Source: Amphibalanus amphitrite
Taxonomy: Eukaryota; Arthropoda; Thecostraca; Balanomorpha; Balanidae
Direction: 5' to 3'
NCBI RefSeq assembly: GCF_019059575.1
Contig: NW_024881598.1
Location: forward strand, 806,001-870,000
DNA length: 64,000 nucleotides
The notes beneath the pieces were generated by a model. It worked only from the letters and a program-made list of their open reading frames with translations, did no database searches and was not told the origin of the DNA. Shown one piece after another: positions 23,362-33,788 of the stretch. How positions within the stretch are numbered: position 1 is the first letter of the stretch; every line of letters starts with the position of its first letter. The position numbers and the translations under genes are program-made.

Positions 23362-23364
<3 letters not shown>

Positions 23365-23454
<90 letters not shown>
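23365..23454. repeat. (AT)n microsatellite, about 90 bp
   Basis: Uninterrupted AT dinucleotides directly after the inverted Penelope-like terminal sequence. Confidence 0.97.
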
Positions 23455-23456
<2 letters not shown>

Positions 23457-23753
23457 GTGTGCATGGGTCTGTGTGAACTATGTGACAAGTCCATATGGGT
23501 ATACTGTGGCTTGCCTAGACCCCATACAAAGCAAAGCATTCCTTAAATAAAGACAATTTATTTTGTAACGTCCGAGACGAGCAATAAACAAATGTTATTA
23601 ACAAAAATTGCGGCAACTGTGAGTGGCGCTTTCTCAAGTGCACGGGTGGTCACCGGACTCTGCTGACAACATACCAGACCAGACATTTATCTCACACTTA
23701 TTTATCACACTTATTTATCACACTTATTTATCACACTTATTTATCACTTATTT

Positions 23754-24027
23754 ATCTCACACAGGGCTGCGGAGTCGATGGATTTTCGGCGACTCCGACT
23801 CCGACTCCGACTCCGGGCAGAATTGTCGACTCCGACTGACTCCAACTCCCGACTCCGACTCCGCAGACCTAGCAGGGCTGCGGAGTCGACAGATTTTCGG
23901 TGACTCCGACTCCGACTGCGGATCGGGTTTTTAAAAGCGACTCCGACTCCGACTCCGACTCCGGTCACAACTGTCGACTCCGACCGACTCCGACTCCGAC
24001 TCCGACTCCGCAGCCCTGATTCTCACA
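23754..24027. mobile_element. GACTCC-rich hAT-like MITE, copy 1 (23762-24018)
   Basis: The ends are CAGGGCTGCGGAGTCG and its complement CGACTCCG...GCAGCCCTG. The body is nearly all GACTCC hexamers in runs, with a fused internal terminus at 23869-23890 (GCAGACCTAGCAGGGCTGCGG). Flanks ATCTCACA and AT(T)CTCACA suggest an 8-bp duplication with one inserted T. Arg/Ser-rich frames here are repeat artefacts. Copy 2 is at 32257-32545. Confidence 0.75.
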
Positions 24028-24739
24028 CCACCTCCAGTCTCCACACAGCCCCGCGTCACTCGACTCAAACTGAAGCGCGAATCAACACGCCGCCGTTCAT
24101 TTGAATTTACGCATGTGCACGCGCAGCCGCTCGCGCTGGCCGGCGGCCGGCTGACCTTGAATCCAAGGCCATATCCGATCCATGGTAACGGTGCTAGTAA
24201 CACCGTTTAGAGATCAATGAACTGGGAGCTACACCATTGTGTGGCGTATGCGATATAACGTCTCTGTCACGGGGTGTTGACACCAAATGGTGGTGTTATT
24301 TATCCGTAGCGTCGGTTGGTCTGAGGTGGCATTGGTGTTAATTGTCGGTGTTGATTTTGAACACCGAGTAATTGCACCATTCTTCGGCGTTACACCCCAC
24401 AGTTACACAGTTGAGTTGTGTTACACCCTACCAAAACGCCTCTCATTGGTGCTTTTTTTTCGTGTCACCGGCACGCGAGTGTTAATTTATTTTCAGTGTA
24501 GGCGGGAAGGGACTGCGTCCACATCGTGCGAAAAATCTGATTATTTGTTTGTCATGACATGTTTCCTAATTAAATCGATGATCTTCATCCGGTTCTGTCC
24601 ATCTCGTTGGAACCCAATAAACAAGCGAACTCCGTTTTACATATCATTGTTTTGTTCTTTTTTATCACAAATTGCGACAAGTGTAGCACAAAAAATCATG
24701 GTGTTAAAGTACCTCATAACTTTCGGATAAGTTTAAGGC

Positions 24740-25290
24740 TTTTAAGGTAACAATACCAAAGAATCACTGGTACGTATACGTGTAAGCAGGTTATGTGACA
24801 CAAACCAATTCGGTACGTATACGTGTGAGAAGGTCATGTGACACAAATAAATTCGGTATTTTGACGCAAAAAGGTTGAGCTACCTGTTTTCTCGGCGTAG
24901 GATAACCCGTAAATGTAGTACCGATTTGGTACTCCAAAAATACCCGGATTTTGAAGCTAGAAATACCCGAGAATCACTGGTATTTGTACGTAATAAAAGT
25001 TTATGCGAAACAATGAAGGGTATTGATACTCGTTTTCTGGACGTAGGATAACCCGTAAAACTAGTACCGATTTGGTACTCGTGAAAAAACCCGCATTTTT
25101 TTAGGTAAAGCTAGCTAAGAATAGCTGGTATGTATACAATAAAGCAGGTCATGTGATACAATCAGTTTAGGTAGTCTACCACTGACTGAGTAGATATAAA
25201 CGTTTTCTCGGCGTTAAAGGACCCATAAATATAGTACCGATTTGGTACTCGTGAAATACCTAGATTTTTAGGGTAAATATTTCTCTGAGA
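24740..25290. repeat. Degenerate tandem repeat around GTACCGATTTGGTACTC
   Basis: Roughly three diverged units of about 145-170 bp share TAGTACCGATTTGGTACTC (24917, 25061, 25231), a block GATAACCCGTAAA, and (A)GAATCACTGGTA (24763, 24971). The core GTACC...GGTAC is itself an interrupted palindrome. No coding content. Confidence 0.7.
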
Positions 25291-25429
25291 AGCAATTAGT
25301 GCAACCCTAGCTGATAGCTGCTAAGAGACACACTGAACCTGATTTCACCAAATCTGCGCCTAATCTGTACCAGATGTGCACCAAATGTGTACCAGATGGC
25401 CGTCGTGAAAACGGCAGTTATGTATTTGT

Positions 25430-25645
25430 CATTTGAGTCGTGACATGACCTGAAGAATAAGGTCATATCTCCGAAACCAAAACCACAGAAATTTGAAATT
25501 TTCAGTGGACATCAAAAAAGGATAGAGGAGCAGCTATACGAAAGTTCATGTTTCTAGCTAAAAAAAAAGTTCTGGGTGCAGAGCAGAAAACCTACCTGGA
25601 GGGGGGAGGGGAGTGGCAACCCCCCATGTGTGGGCGAGGGTTAAG
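25430..25645 (-). mobile_element. Terminal fragment of a TTAA-type element (CCCTCGCCC family)
   Basis: This matches, in reverse complement, the left end of the element at 31566-32777: GGGCGAGGGTTAA at the right, a C-tract, then GCAGAGCAGAAA and GAGCAGCTATACGAAA. Only one terminus is present. Confidence 0.65.
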
Positions 25646-26406
25646 GCCGAAATAGCTTGTAACTTAAACCAATGAGAAATCAATCCAACAGACACAAATT
25701 ACCTCCCAAAAACCACTGTATTTTTCCCTCCCAACAATCCGACTTGATTTTCCGAATTTGATCTCGCGCAATTTCTCGCCCTTGTGTGAAGGATCACAGT
25801 TCACATCACAGACTTAATGGCTACGCTAGTGGACATCCCAATAACACATCATTTAACACACCGCCTTGCAGGCCGAAATTCCAACTCCGAACTCCTTCAT
25901 TGTTCGGCCCGGCACTTGGAACGTCCCTCGTAGATTATGAGTTTGAGTTTTCGTGATCTGATGCGGTAATGACCTGGCGTTGGACCCTCGGGAATCAGGT
26001 TGCATCACCCACTCAAATTAATATAGCTATGACTATTCTGGAGCATCGCGGCACCCTCCGAAGTCGGGGTAGGGCCTCCAGCGGCTAGTGTGGAGACGGA
26101 TCGGGTCTATTCATATTAGGGGCGGTCGCGTGGTGTGCGGCACTCAGAGGCAGTTATGGACCTCATAACCAATTGGTCTTTCGAGCCTCTAAGAATTCAC
26201 CAAGGACCGAGTCCAAGACACGACACCTCATTGTCAGCTACATGCACCTACTGTGGTTAGAACCTTATATATGTTTGTGCTTATTTGCTTATCTGTTTAT
26301 TTTGATTTTTTTATCAACTGATAAGTGACAGAAGATTGGTAGGGCTCAGCGAACATTGGTAGGGCCCAAATAAGCATCGGTAGGGCTCGGGCCCTACACA
26401 AAACGA
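25646..26406. other. Unassigned sequence, no gene recognised
   Basis: Moderately GC-rich, non-repetitive sequence with no long frame. Near the right edge, TGGTAGGGC repeats (26338-26395) and ACGACGCCCCTG (about 26404-26415) resemble one end of a hAT-like element, but no partner end was found. Confidence 0.35.
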
Positions 26407-26880
26407 CGCCCCTGATTAGGACCGTCCTCGCCGGCGGCGGGTGTGACCTCCCGTGTTCCCGAGGACTACGTCACGCCAATTATGACTATTGACTGAAATA
26501 CGGTCAATTAGATTTGCGTCATTTTGCTGCTAATTGGTTGAGAAACACGGTCGTGAAAGTTTCATGTCGCTGTCTTTCATAGATTCGCCATTATTACCTA
26601 CTCCGAATACCCGGCATTGGTTGACCTGACCTGACCTGACTCGACCTGGCCTAAATGCATGCAGACATCATCTGTGATAAAAATTAGATATTACCAGCTT
26701 CCTCTCGTCATGGGCAACACGCTCGTTTTTTCAGCGAAGCTCTAGCTCGATCAGGGGCCAAACGGCAAGGGGGGCCCTTGCCGTTTGGTCACCGTCCTCG
26801 CCGGCGGCGGGTGTGACCTCCCGTGTTCCGAAGAACTACGGCATTCAGAAGAACTACGGCATTCAGAAGAACTACGGCAA
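26407..26880. repeat. Direct repeat of about 45 bp, with an 18-bp triplication
   Basis: CCGTCCTCGCCGGCGGCGGG and the bases after it (to CCCGTGTTCC) occur at 26413 and again at 26790. After the second copy, GCATTCAGAAGAACTACG-like 18-bp units follow in tandem (about 26828-26880). A short burst of GACCTGACCTGACC lies at about 26622-26650. Confidence 0.7.
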
Positions 26881-26978
26881 GGGGGGGGAGGGTCCAACGT
26901 CCAACGGTGGGTCCCTTATACGTTCGCGGTTGGCATAACACCAATACGGGCGAGGGTAAACTTAATTTCTGGACTTTC

Positions 26979-28340
26979 TTAACCCGCGTCCCGATGGACT
27001 ATTCAGTCAAGCTCGCCCCGCTGGGGCACAATTTCTGTTGCTTGAGTACTTCACAGGTCAGGTCAAGGTCAGATGAAAGGTAAGAACTGCATGTTTCTGC
27101 ATACATTACTGGCTTGGGAGCCTAGATTGGCGAATAATGGACTGAGATTGATTGCCCAAAACGCGATCTTAGACTACCAAGGCAAGTTGCGTTGCATACG
27201 ATGTCGTTATAAGGTCAAGAAGATCCAGGTCAAGTCAGGTAATCAAAGACGAACTATAGGATAGGGTATGTGCGAAACATGTTTAATAGGTTGTTTTAAC
27301 CCGCGCGCGGCCGGGGGTGTTTGAACCCCCCCCCCCCTGCGGTTTTTCGCAGATATCTCAAAAACGGCTCCGCGCCGCGTTTTTGGCACACCTGTTCGTG
27401 ATCTTTTCCGCACATGTGAAAATTTCAGACCCAGTTCGCCTTAGGTCAGGTCCCCAGGTCACGCCAAGTGACCTCACCTCAGAAAAAAATAAGAATGCTC
27501 GTCATAGCTACACCGATTGATCGCTTGCCTCAAAACTTTCAGAGATTGATTAGAGCAACATTATCTATAAAATGTTTATCTCTGAATTTTGATATCGGTC
27601 AATTTTGCGGCCTCTCCATTACCTACATACAATTGTCAATGGGAGAAAACTGAAAAGCGTCTGTTTTGCACGAGCGCTATTCTAGACACTTTCAAACATC
27701 GAGATGTAGGTAAAATTCACACACTGAACCGGAAAATGGCAACTGTGACCCCTCCTTATGTTCCCGAGGTCATCTCAGGTCATGAACAGAATCTAACAGT
27801 TTTTCGGTAATAACTTTTGATAGAGGCGTGCTAGAGAGCTGAAAACGCCTTAGATGTGTTCGGCTCGACATTGCAGATCGACTGATATGCAACATGACCT
27901 TTTCCGGTCAGGTCATAACCTTGACCTGAGGTCAACTTTTCAAGTTGACCTTTCAAGGTCAAATTATAGTGCATTCGACGCGTCTCGACGAGAGGAACAT
28001 GAGCTGGCAAGAGTAATGTCATGCCTCTTTTGAGTCAAAAGTGATTGCCGAAAAAACGCTTCTCGTAAAAACGGCTATTTTTGGAGTTTTTGCCCTCTGG
28101 AGGCTAAAGCGTTGACCTGAGGTCAAATCTGAGGACATTATTCAGAGAGGTCTGTAAAAGGGCTATCGAATACGCTTTTCCGCGGCGCTGTTTTGAGACC
28201 AAGAAAGGTGTCTATTTGATGATTTTTTTTTCACAGCGAATCAAATGGTGCTTTCTTATTCCTGTATACCCGCTCTTATCATATTCGAATGAAAATGGCG
28301 GGCGGAATGACTAATTGATGTATATTGATCATTCTGTAGT
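26979..28340. mobile_element. Chimeric block of two TTAA-type elements
   Basis: TTAACCCGCGTCCCGATGG at 26979 starts a fragment that follows the element at 4739-5916 (ATGGACTGAGATTGATTGCCC, then CAAAACGCGATCTTAGACTACC). At 27296 a second terminus, TTAACCCGCGCGCGGCC, starts a segment that follows the 58261-59444 family in reverse, rich in AGGTCA/TGACCT, until about 28195. Then sequence like 5280-5330 of the first family resumes (AGGTGTCTAT, GAATCAAATGGTGCT). This fits a nested insertion whose far end was lost. Confidence 0.65.
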
Positions 28341-28699
28341 CGACTATACACAGACACATGGGTGTAAGGGGGACGCGAAAAAATAAACTGATTGACTTTT
28401 GAACATAAAGTTTGATTTACAATATGCGAAGCATTAACGGAAAACTTTCTTAAGGGAACATAGAAGTCGCAAAATTAATGTTGCACAACACGTGCGTGCT
28501 GACAGAAATTCCAATAAACGACAAGCGAACTTGTAATTTGGGAGCCTTGGACGGAATTTTCCTTCAACAGCTCACAAAGCAAAGGTTGTGACTTGTAAAA
28601 TAGGTAGCCAATTGAAAAACTAGCTTCTTCAGTTAGGCCGCAATCGGCGGGCTTGCTGTTTTACTACAGCCAGGCATCACCGTGCTCGAGCTGGCAACT

Positions 28700-29185
28700 T
28701 ACTGAATGTCAGCACTGTCAGCGCGGTGTTGACGGGATCAGCGACTGGTCCGAGACGGGATCCGAGACGGGATCAGCGACTGGTCCGAGACGCTCCGCGA
28801 CGAGTGACGGTGTGACTGAGCAGAGCCGCCGCCGCCGCCGCAGCTCTTTGGAGCTTATCTACAAATCAGCCTGCTGTGGGGGCGGGGGGGGGGGCGACTC
28901 CAGCCGACACAAACAGCTCGGAGCGGGACGGACCCGGCGGCCGACATTACGCTCCGTCACGATCACATGCGCCGCCCCCCCCCCCCGCCCGGGAATGACG
29001 GTGCACGGCGGCCATTGGTCGCCCGGCCGGATACCGGGTCGCCGTGCCATGACGCGGCGGTTCACGCAGTACATACGAGTGGCCGGCAGCATTGATACGA
29101 GACGAGCGTACTCATCGGCTCTACAATCAGCATCGGACTCAGTGGCCTGGCCTGCGCCGCTACCCTCTCGCCGCACACGAACCTC
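28700..29185. other. GC-rich, CpG-dense island of unknown origin
   Basis: CpG-dense sequence includes a short internal duplication (GATCAGCGACTGGTCCGAGACG at 28737 and 28770 regions), (GCC)n at about 28826 and G/C homopolymers. An open 181-codon frame (28653-29198) shows no recognisable domain and composition expected of GC-rich noncoding DNA. A host promoter or first exon is possible but unsupported. Confidence 0.35.
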
Positions 29186-29199
29186 CTTTGTTCAATAGC

Positions 29200-30352
29200 C
29201 AATGTGTTATGATGTTCAAAGTTTTGATAACGGTGTAAATAGTAACGGTGTAAATAATTGCTTCAGAGAGATAAAAGATCTCCGACATGATCTTTTCTAT
29301 GATGATGTGGACTTAGAGAAGTGTCCGGAGTCGGAGCCGGAGTCGATTTTTGAAGTCGGAGTCAGAGTCGGAATCACCTATCCATCCATCGACTTCACAG
29401 TCCTCGGATGAACCAAACATTAGCTTTGTGTGACTTGCTTAGTGGCGGTCAGAGCCCGACGTGGGAACATGTCTATCTACAACAATTATCTGAACTGACC
29501 CGTGACGTCATCAGTGACCTCAACAAAATTGAGTTTGTTATGTATATTTTTCCTTGGCTAGCAAACGTCGTTTGAATTTTGAAAATCAGACCATATACAT
29601 AGTTTCGGAGATAGGAAAAGGGACCCTGTAGACTCAGAGCCTCTCCCCGCCCCCGCTCTTCCTCACTCAACTCGCATAATGAAATCTTCCCCAGTCATGC
29701 ACGGTTTAAAGTTCCTAGGTCACTGGCCGACCTTTCAGGTTAGGTCAACGACCCCAATCAGATCATAATCAAAGTCTACTTCGCCGTTTTCCATGGGTGA
29801 GATCGTTCTTGTGTATTTTAGGAATGGATTTCTAGCTCAGCTTTGGTTTGTTAAGAATGATACATCTGTGCATTTAGGTTCGGGCAAGGCCATCATGACA
29901 ATGATCAGACCATCTGCCGGTTATTCTTAGTAAGAAAAAATAAATCACCACCGCTGATTGCTTCATTTCATGTTATAAGGGCTCACAAACTCATTTCATG
30001 CTCCAAATGCTCAAACGAATGCATAACTGACCTTTCCGTGACCTTGCCGCTTTCAGAATCCTTGTTATAGGTAAACATCATTTTACAAGTTGGCACCTTT
30101 CAAATCACAAAAAAAAAATGCACAGAAGAGAACCTATAGTGGGCGCTAGGATGGGGCGTAGTAGCCTAATACTGTTTGAAGGGAGAAATCACGCCAAAGT
30201 TCATTTTAGTCAGGGTCTTAAACTTGTCAGGGTTGGTGTACTGACAATCGCGGTTGTTGATTCTTATTTGATCGCCTTGAAGCTCATACACTTGCTGAGA
30301 ATAGTTGTTGTATAATGGCGCTTATGTAACTGGCTCTGCGCCGGCTGGCTCT
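29200..30352. other. Unassigned sequence with a GGAGTC remnant
   Basis: AT-richer sequence without recognised genes. At 29320-29375 short GTCGGAGTCGGA-type stretches resemble the GACTCC-rich hAT family. AGGTCA-type motifs near 29735-29755 may come from TTAA elements. Confidence 0.4.
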
Positions 30353-30493
30353 TACGTAAGGTATTGGGACTGCTGTATACCTAGGCATGTACGTAAGGTA
30401 TTGGGACTGTTGTACCTAGGCATGTACGTAAGGTATTGGGACTGTTGTACCTAGGTATGTATGTAAGGCATTGGGACTGTTGTACCTAGGCAT
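30353..30493. repeat. Four tandem copies of a 35-bp unit
   Basis: Units start TACGTAAGGTATTGGGACTG (30353, 30390, 30425; the fourth, at 30460, has TATGTAAGGCATTGG) and end TACCTAGGCATG. The first unit is two bases longer (CTGTATACC). The tract ends where the next element begins. Confidence 0.9.
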
Positions 30494-31422
30494 GGGGGAA
30501 AGTGGGGTAAGACGGTAAGGGTAGGTAAGACGGGCACCCCTTCTGCAGACCAAACCAATAGCGCTACGAGCGAGAAAAATTAGGACCAGAATCGCCTTTC
30601 CCACTACACACCACCATTGAAGTCTTGTGAATTTGTGTTCAGTCGATAATCTTTTATTTTGATTTCTTTGAAACACTCATTTCATTGAAAACATCCATAA
30701 TGTATTGTGCAACCTTTTGTGTGCAGCACTATAGAGTTAAAAACTTGCAATCACTTGTGGTACACTCATATGCCATCAGTGTTCATTTACCGCGGATTTG
30801 CTTTGTCTGCATCAAATTGTCCACAGGGAAAAATCGTGCTGAACTTCTGACATTGAGTTTGGGGTAAGACGGGCAACTATGAATCCGATGGGACTGTAAT
30901 GGTGAAAATATTTTTGTTGCTGTAGAAAAAAAAAGAAGCATTTCTAATAAGAATATGTTCGAATCCGATGCTCACAGACATGTTAGCAATATTCCTTCGG
31001 CACAGTTTATTCTCGAATAATGAATGTGAAAAACGGTTCTACATGGCTTCTGAACTAGGGCCTATTACGAGCATACGCCTTCTGCACGAATCTCGTATAC
31101 TGCGATTTCCGAAGCACTTGAGACCAACGAGCGACTGTATCAATGCGGCTAATCTCGGGCATTTGTTGCGAGCTGTGCTGGTCGGTGAAAGAAGCTGGCC
31201 GTCTTGCCCTACCCATGTGACCGTCTTACCCCATGGGGTGGGGTAAGACGGGGTTTTTGCAAGGTTTTGCAAAAATAGCTGCAGTTTATTTGTTGAATCA
31301 GGTCTAAGTCTCATCTTCTGGCAAATGGAAGTAAAATGTCTAAAAAAGGTTTTCACTCAGTTTCCCGTTTCTATGATGTTTCTAACCGGCCGGAAAATGG
31401 CTCCAAAGTTAAGGTGCCCGTC
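30494..31422. mobile_element. GTGGGG-type element, variant GTGGGGTAAGACGG, right end displaced
   Basis: The left end reads GGGGGAAAGTGGGGTAAGAC. The motif recurs at 30861 and as a facing inverted pair at 31221-31251 (CCGTCTTACCCC, then GGGGTAAGACGG). The right side stops at GGTGCCCGTC, which would be the inner part of the right terminal repeat. There the hAT-like copy beginning at 31423 is inserted, and its right end is not found in the window. Confidence 0.65.
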
Positions 31423-31565
31423 TAGTGGCGTATTCAGGGGGGGGGGAGGCATGAGGGCCATGGGGGGGGCATGAGGGTCATGCCCCCCCCTTTCCGCCCA
31501 GCCGCCCAGATGGCGCCCCAATTAGCGCCGACTAGGCTGATGCCGTTTTACAGAGGGAACATGAA

Positions 31566-32777
31566 TTAACCCTCGCCCGCACATGGGGGGGGGGTTGCCA
31601 CCCCCCCCCCCAGGTAGTCTTTCTGCTCTGCACTCAACATTTTTAAAGCTAGAAGGCTGATTTTTCGTATAGCTGCTCCTCTATCCTTTCTTGATGTCCA
31701 CTGAAAATTCAAGTTTCTGTGCTTTTTGGTTTCGGAGATATGACCTTGTTTTTCAGGTCATGTCATGACCCAAATAGCCAATTCTCAACATCTTGCGTTT
31801 GCCATGGGCCTTGTGAGCTTTTGACACCCTGATTTCGGCCTTTTTTGCCAGTCTTACCTCCCACCTATCATGGAACATGTTGTTCGACGATGTACAGGGG
31901 TCAAGGTCAGGGTCAAGGTCAGCCTAGGTCATCTAAGATAATTGCGTTTTAGGCAAGCTGAATTTACTTTTCGTGAATTTTTTTTACTGCATTTTTGGTA
32001 AAAGCTTCTCAGATCATGATTTCATGTAATATGGACCCAAAAACAATCGGTGCACACATCAGTATACACACAGACACACACAGACATACAAACATATATA
32101 ATTGACCTTGACCTAACTTGACCTGAAATGACCTCAGCAGCAAAATTCTGGTCGGGTAGTGTGACTAAGAGGTTCTAGCTGGCTTGGCACCAGAAAACAG
32201 CATCGCCATCGGTATTTGATAAGCAGCGCACTTGATATCCAACGGTGACCCAAAACCAGGGCTGCGGAGTCGGAGTCGGAGTCGGTCGGAGTCGACAGTT
32301 GTGACCGGAGTCGGAGTCGGAGTGGGAGTCGATTTTAGAAACCCGAGCCGAAGTCGGAGTCGGAGTTACCGAAAATCTGTCGACTCCGCAGCCCTGCTAG
32401 GTCTGCGGAGTCGGAGTCGGGAGTTGGAGTCGGTCGGAGTCGACAATTCTGCCGGGAGTCGGAGTCGGAGTCGGAGCTGGTTTTTGAAAGCCGGAGTCGG
32501 AGTCGGAGTCGGAGTCGCCGAAAATCCATCGACTCCGCAGCCCTGCCCAAAACAGCAACATTTTTTAGTTTGACCTGACCTGGAAGGTCAATGACTGACC
32601 TGAGAAGGTAAAACTGGGTATCATTGGATTTGTCTCTTCCCAAAGAATCTTTTTGGTCTTTACCGCTAAGCTCTATCTCCAACAGGAACGAAATGGCGCA
32701 GGGGGGGGGGGTGTGGCAACCCCCCCCCCCCATGTGCGTTCTAGGATGGGAAAATGGCATGCGCGGGCGAGGGTTAA
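31566..32777. mobile_element. TTAA-type element, CCCTCGCCC ends
   Basis: TTAACCCTCGCCCGCACATG at 31566 pairs with GCGGGCGAGGGTTAA ending at 32777. Copy 1 of the surrounding hAT element reads ATGAATTAAAAAGTGATG at 6690-6707, showing the unoccupied TTAA, so the target duplication is confirmed in the window. TGACCT/AGGTCA motifs are frequent (31895-31930, 32100-32135, 32566-32610). A GACTCC-rich MITE sits inside at 32257-32545. No transposase. Confidence 0.88.
32249..32553. mobile_element. GACTCC-rich hAT-like MITE, copy 2 (32257-32545)
   Basis: The ends are CAGGGCTGCGGAGTCG and CGACTCCGCAGCCCTG, with an exact 8-bp duplication CCCAAAAC at 32249-32256 and 32546-32553. The body is GGAGTC repeats with one internal head-to-head junction (GCAGCCCTGCTAGGTCTGCGG, 32390-32410), as in copy 1. 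Total length is 289 bp. No coding potential beyond repeat artefacts. Confidence 0.9.
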
Positions 32778-33788
32778 AGAGTGATGTGAAGGCAGGCATC
32801 GAACTCAATATCTCTTTGGGGGTGCCTGGACACCCGAATGTTCTCCAGGACACCCCCAACTAGGACCTGAGCCCCCAATTATGAAGAGCATCCCTCTGGA
32901 AACCAGAATATTCCGAACACCCAGGGTCGATGGCGCCCCTGAAGAGCCACTGGCACCCAGCTGAACGGAACAGTCGCCCCTTTAAAGCTTGATGGCGCCC
33001 CTCTAGAGCACCCGGCGCCCCTCTGAAGTTCACAGCTGCCCCAATCGGCCCCATTCAAGATCGATGGCGCCCCCTGAAACCACTGGCGCCCCTCTAAGGC
33101 ACCCGCATCCTTCTCAAGATCACACTCGCCCTATTCGAGATCAATAGCGCCCTCAACAGCCACTAGCGCCCCCCTTGAGGCTGAAGTTGTTCCGATTGAG
33201 ACTTAAGTCGCCATTCAAGCCCAACGACGCCCCTCCAGAGCGTCCGGCGCGCTTCTGAAGATCACAGTCGTCCTCATCCGAGGTCGCTGGCGCCCCTCAA
33301 AAGTCACTGGCGCCCATCTAAACGGAGATTACAGCTGCCTCATCTTAAGATCGATGGCAATTGGCAACCCTCTGAAACCAATGGCACCCTTCTTAGAGTA
33401 CCCGGCGCCCCTCTGAAAATCACATTCGCCCCATCCGAGACAACGCCCCTTGACACTACAGTCGCCCCACCCAAGCTCAAAGCGCCCCTCCAGAGCGTGC
33501 AGCGCCCTGCTGAAGGCAACAGTAGCCCCATCCATGCCCAATGGTGCATTCAACACAGTCTAAAGATCACAGTCGCCCCATCAATCAGAGATCGCTGGCG
33601 CCCCTCAAGAGCCACTGCGCGCCCACCTGAACGGGACTTCAGTCGGCCCATCCTAGATCAATGGCGACCCTATGAAACCACTGGCGCCCCTCTGAAAATC
33701 CCAGACGGACCATCCGAGATCAATGGCGCCCCGCCCCATTCAAGATCGATAGCGCCCCCCCCTCCTGAAACCACTGACGCTAGGTAAT

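Larger units (their letters stand above)
22424..23366 (+). mobile_element. Penelope-like element fragment with inverted flanks
   Basis: This contains a GIY-YIG endonuclease reading frame (22433-22909), a hammerhead-like core near 23172 and a second open stretch (23138-23345) without a recognised domain. About 50 bases at 22424-22475 (GTTTGATTGAAAACGATAGC onward) are repeated inverted at 23315-23366, and each copy abuts an (AT)n tract. Such inverted, rearranged terminal repeats are known for Penelope-like elements. The reverse transcriptase is absent, so this is a 3' remnant. Confidence 0.7.

Noticed and set aside
28653-29198. 181-codon frame in the GC-rich island
   Set aside because: Homopolymer-derived Gly and Arg runs and no recognisable domain. 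GC-rich DNA keeps such frames open by chance.
23744-32859. Arg-Ser dipeptide-rich proteins resembling splicing factors
   Set aside because: These are translations of GACTCC/GGAGTC hexamers within two MITEs.
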